A stretch of DNA of 64,000 nt from an uncultured Clostridia bacterium (GTDB taxonomy: Bacteria; Bacillota; Clostridia; Christensenellales; CAG-917): the NCBI GenBank assembly GCA_949286725.1, contig CASECZ010000006.1, positions 1-64,000 of the forward strand. The letters are read 5' to 3'. Within the stretch, counting starts at the first letter, position 1. Every line of letters begins with the position of its first letter. The position numbers were made by a program, and so were the translations under genes. Below, piece after piece: positions 8,047-17,207 of this stretch. Under the pieces are notes generated by a model. It was not told where the DNA came from. It searched no databases and saw nothing but the letters and a program-made list of their open reading frames with translations.

Positions 8047-8880
8047 ATGGAAAAGTATTGCGTAATTTCAAAGAGAAATCTCGCCGAGCGCGTCAACGAG
8101 TACGTTATATACGCGCCCGACGTCGCGCGTCATTGCCTTGCGGGGCAGTTCGTCATACTCCGCGTCGACGAGGACGGCGAACGCGTGCCGTTTACGATAT
8201 GCGACTATTCGCGCGAAAAGGGCACGGTGTCACTTCTCGTGCAGGAAGTGGGTTACACCACGATGAAACTCGCCGCCGTAAAGGAAGGCGAGTGCCTTTG
8301 CGACTTCGTGGGTCCGCTCGGAAATCCCACGGACCTGTCCGCGTTCAAACGCATTCTGCTTGTGGGCGGCGGCATAGGGTCCGCGGTGATTTATCCGCAG
8401 GCAAAACAACTGTTCGGCGAGGGCAAACCCGCCGACGTGGTCATCGGCGCGCGCAACGTGTCTTTGGTGCTTTTCGAAGAGGACTTCAAGCGCTGGTGCG
8501 CGAATTTTCATCTCATTACCGACGACGGCTCGTCGGGGCGTAAAGGGTTCGTCACCGACGTGGTACGCGACCTGCTTGCCTCGGGCGAACATTACGACGC
8601 GGTGTTTGCCGTCGGACCTCTCGGAATGATGAGGGCGGTGTGCGACGTGACGGCGCAGTACGGTGTCAAGACCGTTGTCAGCATGAATTCGCTTATGGTG
8701 GACGGTACGGGCATGTGCGGTTGTTGCAGATTGACAGTCGGCGGCGTGACCAAATACGCTTGTATAGACGGACCCGAGTTCGACGGGCACGAAGTGGATT
8801 TCGACGAGGCTATGGCGCGGTCGAAAATGTATAAAGAAATAGAGGACGAGCACACCTGCCGTCTGAGGAGGTCGTTATGA
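8047..8880 (+). CDS. nfnA: NfnA-type FAD/NAD-binding ferredoxin oxidoreductase subunit
   Basis: A 277-residue protein of the sulfide/dihydroorotate dehydrogenase-like FAD/NAD(P)-binding family. The FAD domain comes first (GQFVILRVDEDGERVPFTICDY), then a nucleotide-binding domain (ILLVGGGIGSAVIYPQAKQL), then a C-terminal iron-sulfur site (GTGMCGCCRLTVGG, YACIDGPEFDGHEVDFD). With the next gene it matches NfnAB, the electron-bifurcating NADH-dependent reduced ferredoxin:NADP+ oxidoreductase of anaerobes. The four-base ATGA overlap with nfnB supports a complex. An older name would be a glutamate synthase accessory subunit. Confidence 0.85.
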   Translation: MEKYCVISKRNLAERVNEYVIYAPDVARHCLAGQFVILRVDEDGERVPFTICDYSREKGTVSLLVQEVGYTTMKLAAVKEGECLCDFVGPLGNPTDLSAFKRILLVGGGIGSAVIYPQAKQLFGEGKPADVVIGARNVSLVLFEEDFKRWCANFHLITDDGSSGRKGFVTDVVRDLLASGEHYDAVFAVGPLGMMRAVCDVTAQYGVKTVVSMNSLMVDGTGMCGCCRLTVGGVTKYACIDGPEFDGHEVDFDEAMARSKMYKEIEDEHTCRLRRSL

Positions 8881-10259
8881 AAGCCGACCTGACAAGACAC
8901 GCAATGCCGGCTCAAAATCCCGAAATCAGGGTGACGAATTTCGACGAAGTGGCGCTCGGCTACGATGAGCCGCTGGCGCTTGCAGAGGCGGCGCGTTGCC
9001 TTAATTGCAAGAATGCGCCATGTATGCAGGGGTGCCCCGTAAATGTTCACATTCCGAACTTTATCGCCGCATTACGAGAGGGTAAACCCGACGTTTCGGC
9101 GCAAATATTGCTTGGCGACAACAACCTGCCGTCAATATGCGGTAGGGTTTGTCCGCAGGAAAACCAGTGCGAAAAGTACTGCGTACGTCGTGAAAAACTG
9201 GGCGGGTCGGTTGCAATCGGAAACCTGGAAAGATACGTTGCCGACTATGCCTTGAAAAGCGGTATCCGTCCCGTTGGCACGAAAGCGGGCAATGCGCGCG
9301 TCGCCATCGTGGGTTCGGGTCCCGCGGGACTTTCCTGTGCCGCCGACCTTGCACGCGCAGGCGTCAAGGTCACCGTTTTCGAGGCGTTGCACAAGGCGGG
9401 CGGAGTGCTCGTTTACGGCATACCCGAGTTCAGGTTGCCCAAGTCGCTCGTCGCCGAAGAAATCCGAAAGGTGAGCGACCTCGGCGTGGAAATCCGCACC
9501 AATATGGTGGTGGGAAAAACCGTGTACGTGGACGAATTGCTGGACGAATTCGACGCGGTGTTCATTGCGTCGGGGGCAGGTTTGCCGTCCTTCCTCGGCG
9601 TAAAGGGCGAAAACCTCGACGGCGTGTGTTCGGCAAACGAATATCTGACGCGCGTCAATCTAATGAAGGCTTATAAAGAAGGCGCGATAACCCCTGTGCA
9701 GCGCGGTAAAAACGTCGTTGTCGTGGGAGCCGGAAACGTGGCTATGGACGCGGCGCGAACAGCGCGCAGACTGGGCGCGAAAGTCACGCTTGTGTACCGT
9801 CGCAGTCGTATCGAAATGCCCGCGCGCAAAGAGGAAGTCGAACACGCCGAAGAAGAAGGCGTGATATTCGAATTGCTGACAAATCCCGTCGAAATACTCG
9901 GCGACAAAGGGTTTGTCAGGGGTATGAAATGCGTGCGTATGGAACTCGGCGAGCCCGACGCGAGCGGACGCCGTCGTCCTGTGGAAATCGCGGGGAGCGA
10001 GTTCGAAATCGAATGCGACGAGGTCATCGTGGCGCTCGGAACGACACCTAACCCCGTAATCAAACGCAGTTTTCCTAAACTTGCCGTTACGGCAAAGGGT
10101 ACGATAGTTGCCGACGAATACGGGCGTACGTCCGTTCCGCGGCTTTATGCGGGCGGCGACGCGATGACGGGCGCCGCAACCGTAATCCTCGCAATGGGCG
10201 CGGGCAAAAAGAGCGCGCAGGCGATTGTGCAACAACTCAAAGACAGCGGCAGACTGTAA
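8877..10259 (+). CDS. nfnB: NfnB / GltA-type NADPH flavoprotein
   Basis: A 460-residue protein homologous to the glutamate synthase small subunit. The N-terminal domain carries two [4Fe-4S] cysteine sets (CLNCKNAPCMQGCPV and ICGRVCPQENQCEKYC). It is followed by FAD-binding GSGPAGLSCAADLARAG and NADPH-binding GAGNVAMDAARTARR, then RLYAGGDAMTGAATVILAM. Often annotated gltA, but pairing with the preceding FAD subunit and absence of a GltB large subunit favour the bifurcating Nfn complex, which supplies NADPH for anabolism. Confidence 0.87.
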   Translation: MKADLTRHAMPAQNPEIRVTNFDEVALGYDEPLALAEAARCLNCKNAPCMQGCPVNVHIPNFIAALREGKPDVSAQILLGDNNLPSICGRVCPQENQCEKYCVRREKLGGSVAIGNLERYVADYALKSGIRPVGTKAGNARVAIVGSGPAGLSCAADLARAGVKVTVFEALHKAGGVLVYGIPEFRLPKSLVAEEIRKVSDLGVEIRTNMVVGKTVYVDELLDEFDAVFIASGAGLPSFLGVKGENLDGVCSANEYLTRVNLMKAYKEGAITPVQRGKNVVVVGAGNVAMDAARTARRLGAKVTLVYRRSRIEMPARKEEVEHAEEEGVIFELLTNPVEILGDKGFVRGMKCVRMELGEPDASGRRRPVEIAGSEFEIECDEVIVALGTTPNPVIKRSFPKLAVTAKGTIVADEYGRTSVPRLYAGGDAMTGAATVILAMGAGKKSAQAIVQQLKDSGRL

Positions 10260-11531
<1,272 letters not shown>

Positions 11532-11583
11532 CGCTGTATACGCGCGTCCGACACGTCGAAATCGAAAGTGCGTTGTTTATCGA

Positions 11584-11607
11584 AAAAGCCGCTTTTCAGC
11601 GGCTTTT
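11584..11607 (+). terminator. Terminator after obgE
   Basis: Stem AAAAGCCGC / GCGGCTTTT with TTTTCA loop; the T-tract is short but forms part of the stem end. Confidence 0.7.
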
Positions 11608-11704
11608 CGTATGTCCGCATATGCTTTGCGGAACTGGTTTTGTGTGCATTTTGGCGTTTGCGTTGCCAGCCCGCGCGGCGTTGAAATTGCTGCGGCCGCG
11701 CACG

Positions 11705-11726
11705 CTCGCGCGGTATTACGCGCGAG
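11705..11726. repeat. Perfect inverted repeat at the 3' end of the membrane-protein gene
   Basis: CTCGCGCG (11705-11712) and CGCGCGAG (11719-11726) around a 6-base loop, 10 bases after the minus-strand gene stop. There is no T-run, so it is a stable hairpin of unknown role rather than a clear terminator. Confidence 0.6.
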
Positions 11727-11735
11727 GAAACGGCG

Positions 11736-12503
11736 TTATTTCAGACGGTTCAGAATTTTGTCGCTGCTGCGCGTGCCGCGTCCGAGGGGCGTCAGAGTCA
11801 GAAGCGCGAGAGCAAGGGATATGCTGCCGAGCACGAGATAATATATTTTCAACGGCGTCAGAAACGCCACGGCGATGAGGACGGCTCCCGAAAAGAAATA
11901 GTTTTTCAGGTTGGAGCGCGCAAACACGGCGTCGGACAGCGCCGCAAGCGAGAATTTGCGTTTTACGGGTTTGAGGTCGGGCAAGGCACCGCGCGAGGCG
12001 AGAAATCTGTATATGGAGCGGATTTTCACCACACGGACTTTCACGTTGTAAAATTGCAGCAGAATGAAAGCTTTGCGGTCTATTCCGCGCGTCATCACGT
12101 AGATATCAGTGCGTTCGTGCGAGGCGGCTTTGTTGATGAGACCGTTCAGGTCGTTCAGCCCCAGCACCGCGAACTTGAACGCCGCAAACACTATGCAGTC
12201 GTCGAAAAGAATGTAGTCCTCGCCGAACTGTGCCGTCGTGTCGGTGTTTTTGCAGGCGTTTTTCAGAAGATTTACGAGGTATTCCGGTCCGCGTACGGCG
12301 AGTTCGGCGGTCAGTCTGTCGTGGGAGTACGGTTTTGCGTGCCCGCGCCGTATGTAGTACATCGTGACCAACGCAATCAGCGCGGCGGCAACGGAAAACG
12401 TGAGCGCATATTCCCACCTTGAAAATACGAGCGTCGTCCATACGAGGGACAGCAGAAATATTATGACCGTGAAGGATACGTAGTCTATTGCGCGCGCTAT
12501 CAT
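11736..12503 (-). CDS. Multi-pass membrane protein, unknown
   Basis: No family recognised. From ATG 12503 it has 255 residues: two N-terminal membrane helices (about residues 8-28 and 33-50), a soluble middle of about 140 residues (ending KAFILLQFYNVKVRVVKIRS), and a C-terminal hairpin of two helices (about 205-240). An in-frame ATG at 12566 would add 21 residues. I prefer 12503 because the added stretch has codon use unlike the rest and AATAAT lies exactly six bases before ATG 12503, as in other leaderless starts here. Neither start has a good ribosome binding site. It is divergent from nadD. Confidence 0.65.
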   Translation of the reverse strand: MIARAIDYVSFTVIIFLLSLVWTTLVFSRWEYALTFSVAAALIALVTMYYIRRGHAKPYSHDRLTAELAVRGPEYLVNLLKNACKNTDTTAQFGEDYILFDDCIVFAAFKFAVLGLNDLNGLINKAASHERTDIYVMTRGIDRKAFILLQFYNVKVRVVKIRSIYRFLASRGALPDLKPVKRKFSLAALSDAVFARSNLKNYFFSGAVLIAVAFLTPLKIYYLVLGSISLALALLTLTPLGRGTRSSDKILNRLK

Positions 12504-12570
12504 ACGGCGATTATTGACAAAAGCGCGAAAAATATGCGCAGACAATGAGGGGCGGATTTCAAGCATTATA

Positions 12571-12605
12571 TTGCATTTTCCTGCCGAAATGGTATAATTT
12601 CAGTA
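12571..12605 (+). promoter_or_regulatory. Leaderless sigma-A promoter of nadD-yqeK
   Basis: TTGCAT (12571-12576), 16-base spacer, TATAAT (12593-12598), six bases, ATG 12605. No Shine-Dalgarno sequence. The predicted start site coincides with the start codon. Confidence 0.65.
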
Positions 12606-13744
12606 TGCTGACCGTGATATTCGGCGGAGCGTTCGACCCGCCTCACAACGAACACGTCAACACGGTACGCGCCGCCGTGAAAGAACTCGGTGCCGAACGT
12701 GTGGTACTTGTGCCGACATACCAGCCCCCGCACAAAAGCGCGGGATTTCTCGACTTCGCAATACGGGCGGAACTTTGCCGCGCGGCGTTTGCGGACGTGG
12801 GCGCGGAGGTTGTGGTGGACGACGAGGAAAGACGGCGCGGTCACGACAATTATGCAAGCCTATTGTTGCCGGAATTGAAAAAGAGATACGGCGACATAAT
12901 ATACCTGATGGGCGGCGACAGTCTGCAATATTTCGGGACGTGGCGCAATCCGCAGGAGATAATGGCGACTTGTCCCGTGGCGGTTGCGGCGCGCGAAGGC
13001 TACCGCGACGTGCAGGCGGCGGCAAAGGACGCCGTGGAACGATACGGCGGAAAAATCAGACTTTTGAACTACGTCGGAAAGGACGTGTCGTCGGCGCGGA
13101 TAAAAACGCTGTTTTTGCTGGGAGAATGTCCGCAGGACGTGCCGAATGCGGTGTCGGACATAATCCGCGAAAAAGGTCTGTTCCGAGAATACGCGGATAC
13201 GGTGAAGAAACTGCGCTCGTATCAGAGCGAAGAACTTTTCTTGCACAGTAGAGCCGCTTTGTTGCGAGCAGTCGACCTAAACTCGCTTCACAACCTCAAA
13301 CAGAACTACGAACAAGTGTTTCTCGCCGCGCTGTTGCATGACAACGCCAAGGAAAGACCTTCGCTCGACGGACTTGACGTCCCGAGCGACAGCGTCGGCA
13401 CATCGGTGTTGCACCAGTTTCTGGGTGCGGAGAAGGCAAAACGCGATTTCGGAATCGAGGACGAGGCGGTGCTTGACGCCATTCGCTACCATACGACGGG
13501 CAGACCCGCAATGAGCGTGCTTGAAAAATTGATATACACGGCGGACAGCACGTCGTACGACAGGGATTACGAGCCGATACCCGCGCTGCGCGCCGCCGTG
13601 GACGAGAATTTCGACGAAGGATTTTTCTCGTTGTTGAAATTCACGTACGAAAAGATAGCCGCAAAGGGCAGGGCGGCATATCCGCTGACCGAACAGGCTC
13701 TGAGATACTACGAAAAAGAGCGCGAAAGCGCAAAAGGAGAATAA
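12605..13744 (+). CDS. nadD: NadD-YqeK fusion: nicotinate mononucleotide adenylyltransferase with HD hydrolase domain
   Basis: A 379-residue two-domain protein. Residues 1-198 are NadD, with nucleotidyltransferase motifs GGAFDPPHNEHV and DVSSARIK; this enzyme makes deamido-NAD from nicotinate mononucleotide and ATP. Residues 205-379 are a YqeK-like HD domain with the metal-binding His245-Asp246 in LLHDNAKE, an upstream LHSRAAL and downstream YTADSTSYDRDY. YqeK enzymes cleave diadenosine tetraphosphate. In B. subtilis nadD, yqeK and rsfS are separate adjacent genes; here the first two are one ORF. ATG 12605 is chosen because the ORF track upstream of it is promoter sequence. Confidence 0.92.
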   Translation: MLTVIFGGAFDPPHNEHVNTVRAAVKELGAERVVLVPTYQPPHKSAGFLDFAIRAELCRAAFADVGAEVVVDDEERRRGHDNYASLLLPELKKRYGDIIYLMGGDSLQYFGTWRNPQEIMATCPVAVAAREGYRDVQAAAKDAVERYGGKIRLLNYVGKDVSSARIKTLFLLGECPQDVPNAVSDIIREKGLFREYADTVKKLRSYQSEELFLHSRAALLRAVDLNSLHNLKQNYEQVFLAALLHDNAKERPSLDGLDVPSDSVGTSVLHQFLGAEKAKRDFGIEDEAVLDAIRYHTTGRPAMSVLEKLIYTADSTSYDRDYEPIPALRAAVDENFDEGFFSLLKFTYEKIAAKGRAAYPLTEQALRYYEKERESAKGE

Positions 13745-14101
13745 ATGAACCCCGAACAAATCAAAGACATCATCTGCAAAGAACTCGACGACCGCAAAGC
13801 CGTCGACATTACGGTGCTGAACGTGGCGCACCTCACGGTGGTTGCCGACTACTTCGTCATATGTACGGCGCGCAGCAACAAACAGGTCAAAGCGCTTGCC
13901 GAATATCTCGACGAGAAGATGAGCGACGAAGGCGTCAAAGCCCTGCGCACCGACGGCGTCCGCGAGGGCAAGTGGGCGGTGCTGGATTTCGGCAGCGTCA
14001 TAGTGCATATTTTCAACGACGACACGCGCGTGTTCTACTGTCTGGAAAAACTCTGGACGGACGGCGACAACGTGGAATTCTATCCTCCGAAAAAGAACTG
14101 A
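13745..14101 (+). CDS. rsfS: Ribosome silencing factor RsfS
   Basis: A 118-residue RsfS/YqeL/Iojap protein. It binds ribosomal protein uL14 and blocks subunit joining under nutrient limitation. The family segments VVADYFVICTARSNKQVKALA, EGKWAVLDFGSVIVHIF and FYCLEKLW are all visible. An AAAGGAGA site precedes the ATG, which begins right after the nadD-yqeK stop. The order nadD-yqeK-rsfS is widely conserved. Confidence 0.95.
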   Translation: MNPEQIKDIICKELDDRKAVDITVLNVAHLTVVADYFVICTARSNKQVKALAEYLDEKMSDEGVKALRTDGVREGKWAVLDFGSVIVHIFNDDTRVFYCLEKLWTDGDNVEFYPPKKN

Positions 14102-14178
14102 AACAAACCTCCGACTGCACGACGCGTCCGTGTTTTCAAGGCGCAAAAAGCGTTGTCGGAGCATAAACCGAGAAACTT

Positions 14179-14218
14179 TACGCCGCGAGCCGCATGGTGC
14201 GTCTTGCGGCGTATTATT
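14179..14218 (+). terminator. Possible weak terminator after rsfS
   Basis: TACGCCGC (14179-14186) pairs with GCGGCGTA (14206-14213) across a 19-base loop and is followed by an AT-rich ATTATTAT tract. The long loop makes it weak. Confidence 0.4.
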
Positions 14219-14242
14219 ATCTTTCAAAGGGTAAAATAGCCT

Positions 14243-14308
14243 TAAAGTACTATAAAAAACGCCGAAAAGTATAATACAATTCAGCGATATTTAGAATACT
14301 TCGCGCCC
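14243..14308. repeat. Triple 22-bp phased palindromic motif, copy A
   Basis: Three consecutive 22-base units start at 14243, 14265 and 14287. Their leading cores are TAAAGTACTATAA, AAAAGTATAATAC and ATATTTAGAATACTT; units 1 and 2 end in CG. The third core is close to the reverse complement of the first. The last unit overlaps the final codons of the minus-strand gene ending at 14291. Copies B and C lie at 35963 and 53131. Confidence 0.8.
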
Positions 14309-14638
14309 TTCGGTCACTTTGGTGAACATTTCCGCCGCTTCTTCGGGGTCGGGTTCGGCGTCGAGTTTGCGATAGATTTCCATATCGTAGGTTAAGTAAA
14401 TCCGTTTGCCCGTCAGCGACTGTGCGTCGCGCTCGATTTCCTCTTTCAGGGCGTTTCGCTCGCTCGAAAGATAAATGGGGTAAGTGAGCACCGCGAGGAC
14501 TATCGCGTCCTTGCCTTCGATGGAGCGTACCGCGGCAATCTGCGGCTTTGCGAGCGCGACGCTTTCCGCCGCAGACACCGTGCTTTGCATTTCGTATCGC
14601 GCAGAGGCGAAATTTTCTACTTGGGGAATTTCCGTCAT
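14291..14638 (-). CDS. Small acidic protein, unknown
   Basis: A 115-residue soluble protein without signal peptide. A beta-strand-like stretch DAIVLAVLTYPIYL is followed by a charged helix (SERNALKEEIERDAQSL) and a second strand (KRIYLTYDMEIYRKL). The alpha/beta order recalls YhcN/YlaJ-type spore proteins, but similarity is too weak to assign. AAAGGGA lies about 12 bases upstream of ATG. Its last codons overlap a 22-bp repeat array. It stands alone between rsfS and the riboflavin unit. Confidence 0.6.
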   Translation of the reverse strand: MTEIPQVENFASARYEMQSTVSAAESVALAKPQIAAVRSIEGKDAIVLAVLTYPIYLSSERNALKEEIERDAQSLTGKRIYLTYDMEIYRKLDAEPDPEEAAEMFTKVTEGREVF

Positions 14639-14852
14639 ATTTTCAGTTTTTCCCTTTTATGCAAAAGCAATACGCGGGCGGAGCGTTCCTGCTGCCGAGG
14701 GCTTTTCGTTTTTCTTCGGGTTTTCGTCCGAACGGAGCGGTTTTCGGATTTTCAAATATATTTCTCAAAATCTTTTATGCGCTGTTCGATTATCCGTTTC
14801 GGTCTGCAAGACGAGTACGTGGGCAGAAATTTTTTCAAATTTTTCAAATGCG

Positions 14853-14880
14853 TTGACAGCCGCACTCAAACGGTTATATT
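14853..14880 (+). promoter_or_regulatory. Promoter of the FMN-riboswitch operon
   Basis: TTGACA (14853-14858), 16-base spacer, TATATT (14875-14880), just upstream of the riboswitch aptamer. Confidence 0.65.
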
Positions 14881-14887
14881 ATGTCAT

Positions 14888-14992
14888 TGCTTCGGGGCGA
14901 GGTGCAATTCCTCACCGGCGGTTAAAGTCCGCGAACTTGCTTTGCAAGCCGAACGGGTGAAATTCCCGTACCGACGGTACAGTCGTGGCATT
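14888..14992 (+). ncRNA. FMN riboswitch (RFN element)
   Basis: The conserved FMN aptamer blocks are present in order: TCGGGGCGAGGTGCAATTCC, ACCGGCGGTTAAAGTCCGCG, the variable arm CTTGCTTTGCAAG, then GGGTGAAATTCCCGTACCGA and CGGTACAGTC. It precedes the riboflavin transporter domain gene. FMN binding should favour the downstream terminator and shut off the operon, which here includes tsaE, tsaB and rimI. Confidence 0.96.
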
Positions 14993-15005
14993 TATATGCG
15001 TTTCA

Positions 15006-15042
15006 CGCCCCGATTTGCGTATTGCGTATCGGGGCGTTTTTT
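15006..15042 (+). terminator. Riboswitch-controlled terminator
   Basis: CGCCCCGAT (15006-15014) pairs with ATCGGGGCG (15028-15036), followed by six T residues. It lies between the FMN aptamer and the gene, so it is the expression platform. AAAAGGAGG follows for the gene at 15064. Confidence 0.9.
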
Positions 15043-15063
15043 CGTCCCAAAAGGAGGACTTGT

Positions 15064-16188
15064 ATGCAAATCGGAAACAAAACAATCACTTTCAGAATGT
15101 CGGCGGCTTACGTTGCCAAACTCGCGCTCCTTACGGCTCTTGCTTTCGCGCTCTACCTTGCGAAATTCAATCTGCCCGCGATTTTTCCGTCGTTTTTGGA
15201 AATGCAGTTCTCTGAACTGCCTGCCTTGCTTGCGGGGTTTTCGATGGGGCCCGTTGCAGGGGTTCTGGTCGTTATATTCAAGTGTTTGCTCAAATTCCCG
15301 CTCACTTCCACTGCTTTTGTCGGCGAGCTTACGGATATGCTGCTCGGCGTTGCGATAGTGTTGCCCGCGTCGCTCATCTATCTGCGCCGCAAGGACAAGA
15401 AGCACGCCGCAATCGGTCTTGCCGTCAGCACCGTGTGTGCCGTGGCGGTTGCGTTGCTCGTAAACCGTTACATTTCCATTCCGTTCTATACCACACTGTA
15501 TTTCGACGGTAATTTCAACGCAATCGTCGGTATGTGCAGCGTAATTTATCCCAATGCCACCGCGGACACTTTCTATGCGTTCTATCTCGGTCTGGGCATA
15601 GTTCCGTTCAACCTGCTCCGCTGTGCGATAATGGCGTTGCTCACTTTCCTGTTGTACAAACGGTTGAGCAAGATTTTGCACTGGGAGGGCACCTCGCTCA
15701 TTCACAGACTTTCGGGCAGTTACGAGTGCGACAACGAAGAGGAAACCTATGCGCTGGCAAAGAAGGTTGCGGACACGCTGAAAGGCGGCGAAACCGTGTT
15801 GCTTTCGGGTGACCTCGGCGCGGGCAAAACCACGTTCACGAAAGGGCTGGCAAAGGCTCTCGGCGTGGAGGAAGAGGTCACGAGCCCCACTTTTACCGTG
15901 CTCAACGTCTACGAGGACGGCAGATTGCCGCTTTATCACCTTGATATGTACCGCATGGAAAACGGCGACGAACTCGGCGAACTCGGCATCGAGGACACGA
16001 CGCCCGCAAACGCCGTGAAGGTAATAGAGTGGAATAAGTTCGAGAACTTGACAGGCAGGATTATTGATGTCAAAATAACCGTTGAAGGCGAAAACGAGAG
16101 AATTTTCGAGATTTCGGACAGCGCGGAGCACAAAAAGGAACACCGCACGTTCGCGTTCACGAAAAAGGCGGACGGCAAAGCCGTCTGA
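15064..16188 (+). CDS. RibU-TsaE fusion: riboflavin ECF transporter S component joined to t6A ATPase
   Basis: One 374-residue frame encodes two normally separate proteins. Residues 1-205 are a RibU-type S component with about six helices and the family segment [20 protein letters not shown]; it binds riboflavin and works with the EcfAA'T module. Residues 225-345 are TsaE, the ATPase of the tRNA t6A37 complex: Walker [10 protein letters not shown] (about 249-257), [17 protein letters not shown] and VIEWNKFE. The linker is about 20 residues. Start 15064 has AAAAGGAGG. An internal GGGAGGG at 15683-15689 precedes an in-frame ATT at 15700, so separate TsaE initiation cannot be fully excluded. tsaB and rimI follow. 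Confidence 0.9.
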   Translation: MQIGNKTITFRMSAAYVAKLALLTALAFALYLAKFNLPAIFPSFLEMQFSELPALLAGFSMGPVAGVLVVIFKCLLKFPLTSTAFVGELTDMLLGVAIVLPASLIYLRRKDKKHAAIGLAVSTVCAVAVALLVNRYISIPFYTTLYFDGNFNAIVGMCSVIYPNATADTFYAFYLGLGIVPFNLLRCAIMALLTFLLYKRLSKILHWEGTSLIHRLSGSYECDNEEETYALAKKVADTLKGGETVLLSGDLGAGKTTFTKGLAKALGVEEEVTSPTFTVLNVYEDGRLPLYHLDMYRMENGDELGELGIEDTTPANAVKVIEWNKFENLTGRIIDVKITVEGENERIFEISDSAEHKKEHRTFAFTKKADGKAV

Positions 16189-16209
16189 CGGTCTTGCGCC
16201 GGACGGATT

Positions 16210-16779
16210 ATGAACATACTTTTCATCGACACTTCCTCAATGATATTGACAGTCGGCGCCGTGCGGGGCGCGAAAGTGATTTCGCGCTCCGTCGACGCCG
16301 GTCAGAAAGGGCATACGGGCATACTTCTGTCCGTAATTGACGACGTTCTGAAAAAATCCGCACTCGACGTGAACGACGTCGAAGCCGTCGCACTGGTGGT
16401 GGGACCCGGCTCGTTTACGGGTATCCGTATCGGTGCGGCAACGGCGACCGCCATAGCCCAGGCGGTTGGAGCGAAACGCATTTCCGTCACGGCGTTCGAC
16501 GTTCTCGCATACAATAGGGCGGACGTTTCCGTCGCGGTGGAAGCGGGACACGGCAACCTCTATACGGCGAAGTGTTCGGGCGGGAAGACCGTGTCGACCG
16601 AGTTCGTACAGGCGCAGGACGCGAAAGTTGAAAACTATGTTTTCAAACCCGCATCCGACCCTGCCGACGTTCTTGCGGCGATAGCGCGCGAAAAGGCGGA
16701 GAAAGGCGAATTCGTGTCCGTGTTCGAGCCTTACTATATGAGAAAATCGCAGGCGGAGAGGAACAGAGATGAGATTTGA
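16210..16779 (+). CDS. tsaB: tRNA threonylcarbamoyladenosine protein TsaB
   Basis: A 189-residue TsaB, the inactive ASKHA-fold partner of TsaD required for tRNA t6A37 synthesis. Typical segments are MNILFIDTSSMILTVG, GQKGHTGILLSVIDDVL and VVGPGSFTGIRIGAATA. It is somewhat shorter than the usual 220-230 residues because the C-terminal region is trimmed. It overlaps rimI by 11 bases and follows the TsaE domain gene, the common tsaE-tsaB-rimI order. Confidence 0.93.
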   Translation: MNILFIDTSSMILTVGAVRGAKVISRSVDAGQKGHTGILLSVIDDVLKKSALDVNDVEAVALVVGPGSFTGIRIGAATATAIAQAVGAKRISVTAFDVLAYNRADVSVAVEAGHGNLYTAKCSGGKTVSTEFVQAQDAKVENYVFKPASDPADVLAAIAREKAEKGEFVSVFEPYYMRKSQAERNRDEI

Positions 16780-17200
16780 ACCCCTGCGTTTCGAACACCT
16801 GCGCCAGATGGCGGAAATAGAGAAAGAGGCGTTCGATATGCCTTGGACGGAGAACATGTTTATCCCCGAACTCAACTGTGCCGACGCGACTTATCTCGTC
16901 GGGACGCGCGGCGACGAAGTCGTGTGTTACGGAGGATTTCACACCGTTCTCGACGAGGCGCATATCACGAATATAGCAGTAAAGAGCACGCAAAGAGGCA
17001 GGGGAATAGGCAAGTTCCTGATGTCGGCATTGCTCGCAAAGGCGCGTGAAAAGGGCGTGAAATCGGTCACGCTCGAAGTGAGAGACAACAACGTCCCCGC
17101 AATCCGACTTTACGAGAGTTTCGGGTTCAGAACGGAAGGAGTACGCAAGAGGTATTACAACAATAAGTACGACGCCCTCATAATGTGGCTCGACTTGTAG
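16769..17200 (+). CDS. rimI: Ribosomal protein S18-alanine N-acetyltransferase RimI
   Basis: A 143-residue GNAT acetyltransferase. Acetyl-CoA binding motif A is visible as RGRGIGKFLMSALLAKA, with the RimI-type N-terminal IEKEAFDMPWTENMF and C-terminal LEVRDNNVPAIRLYESFGF, then RKRYYNNKYDALIM. The usual substrate is the N-terminal alanine of ribosomal protein bS18. The gene is clustered with tsaE and tsaB as in many bacteria. Confidence 0.94.
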   Translation: MRFEPLRFEHLRQMAEIEKEAFDMPWTENMFIPELNCADATYLVGTRGDEVVCYGGFHTVLDEAHITNIAVKSTQRGRGIGKFLMSALLAKAREKGVKSVTLEVRDNNVPAIRLYESFGFRTEGVRKRYYNNKYDALIMWLDL

Positions 17201-17207
17201 GAGGCTC

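Noticed and set aside
8877..10259. Calling nfnB the glutamate synthase small subunit
   Set aside because: No large subunit is near, and the FAD/NAD-binding partner is translationally coupled upstream, which is the Nfn arrangement.
14243..14308. CRISPR array interpretation of the 22-base units
   Set aside because: Units are contiguous and imperfect, there are only three per site, there are no unique spacers, and no cas genes are in the window.
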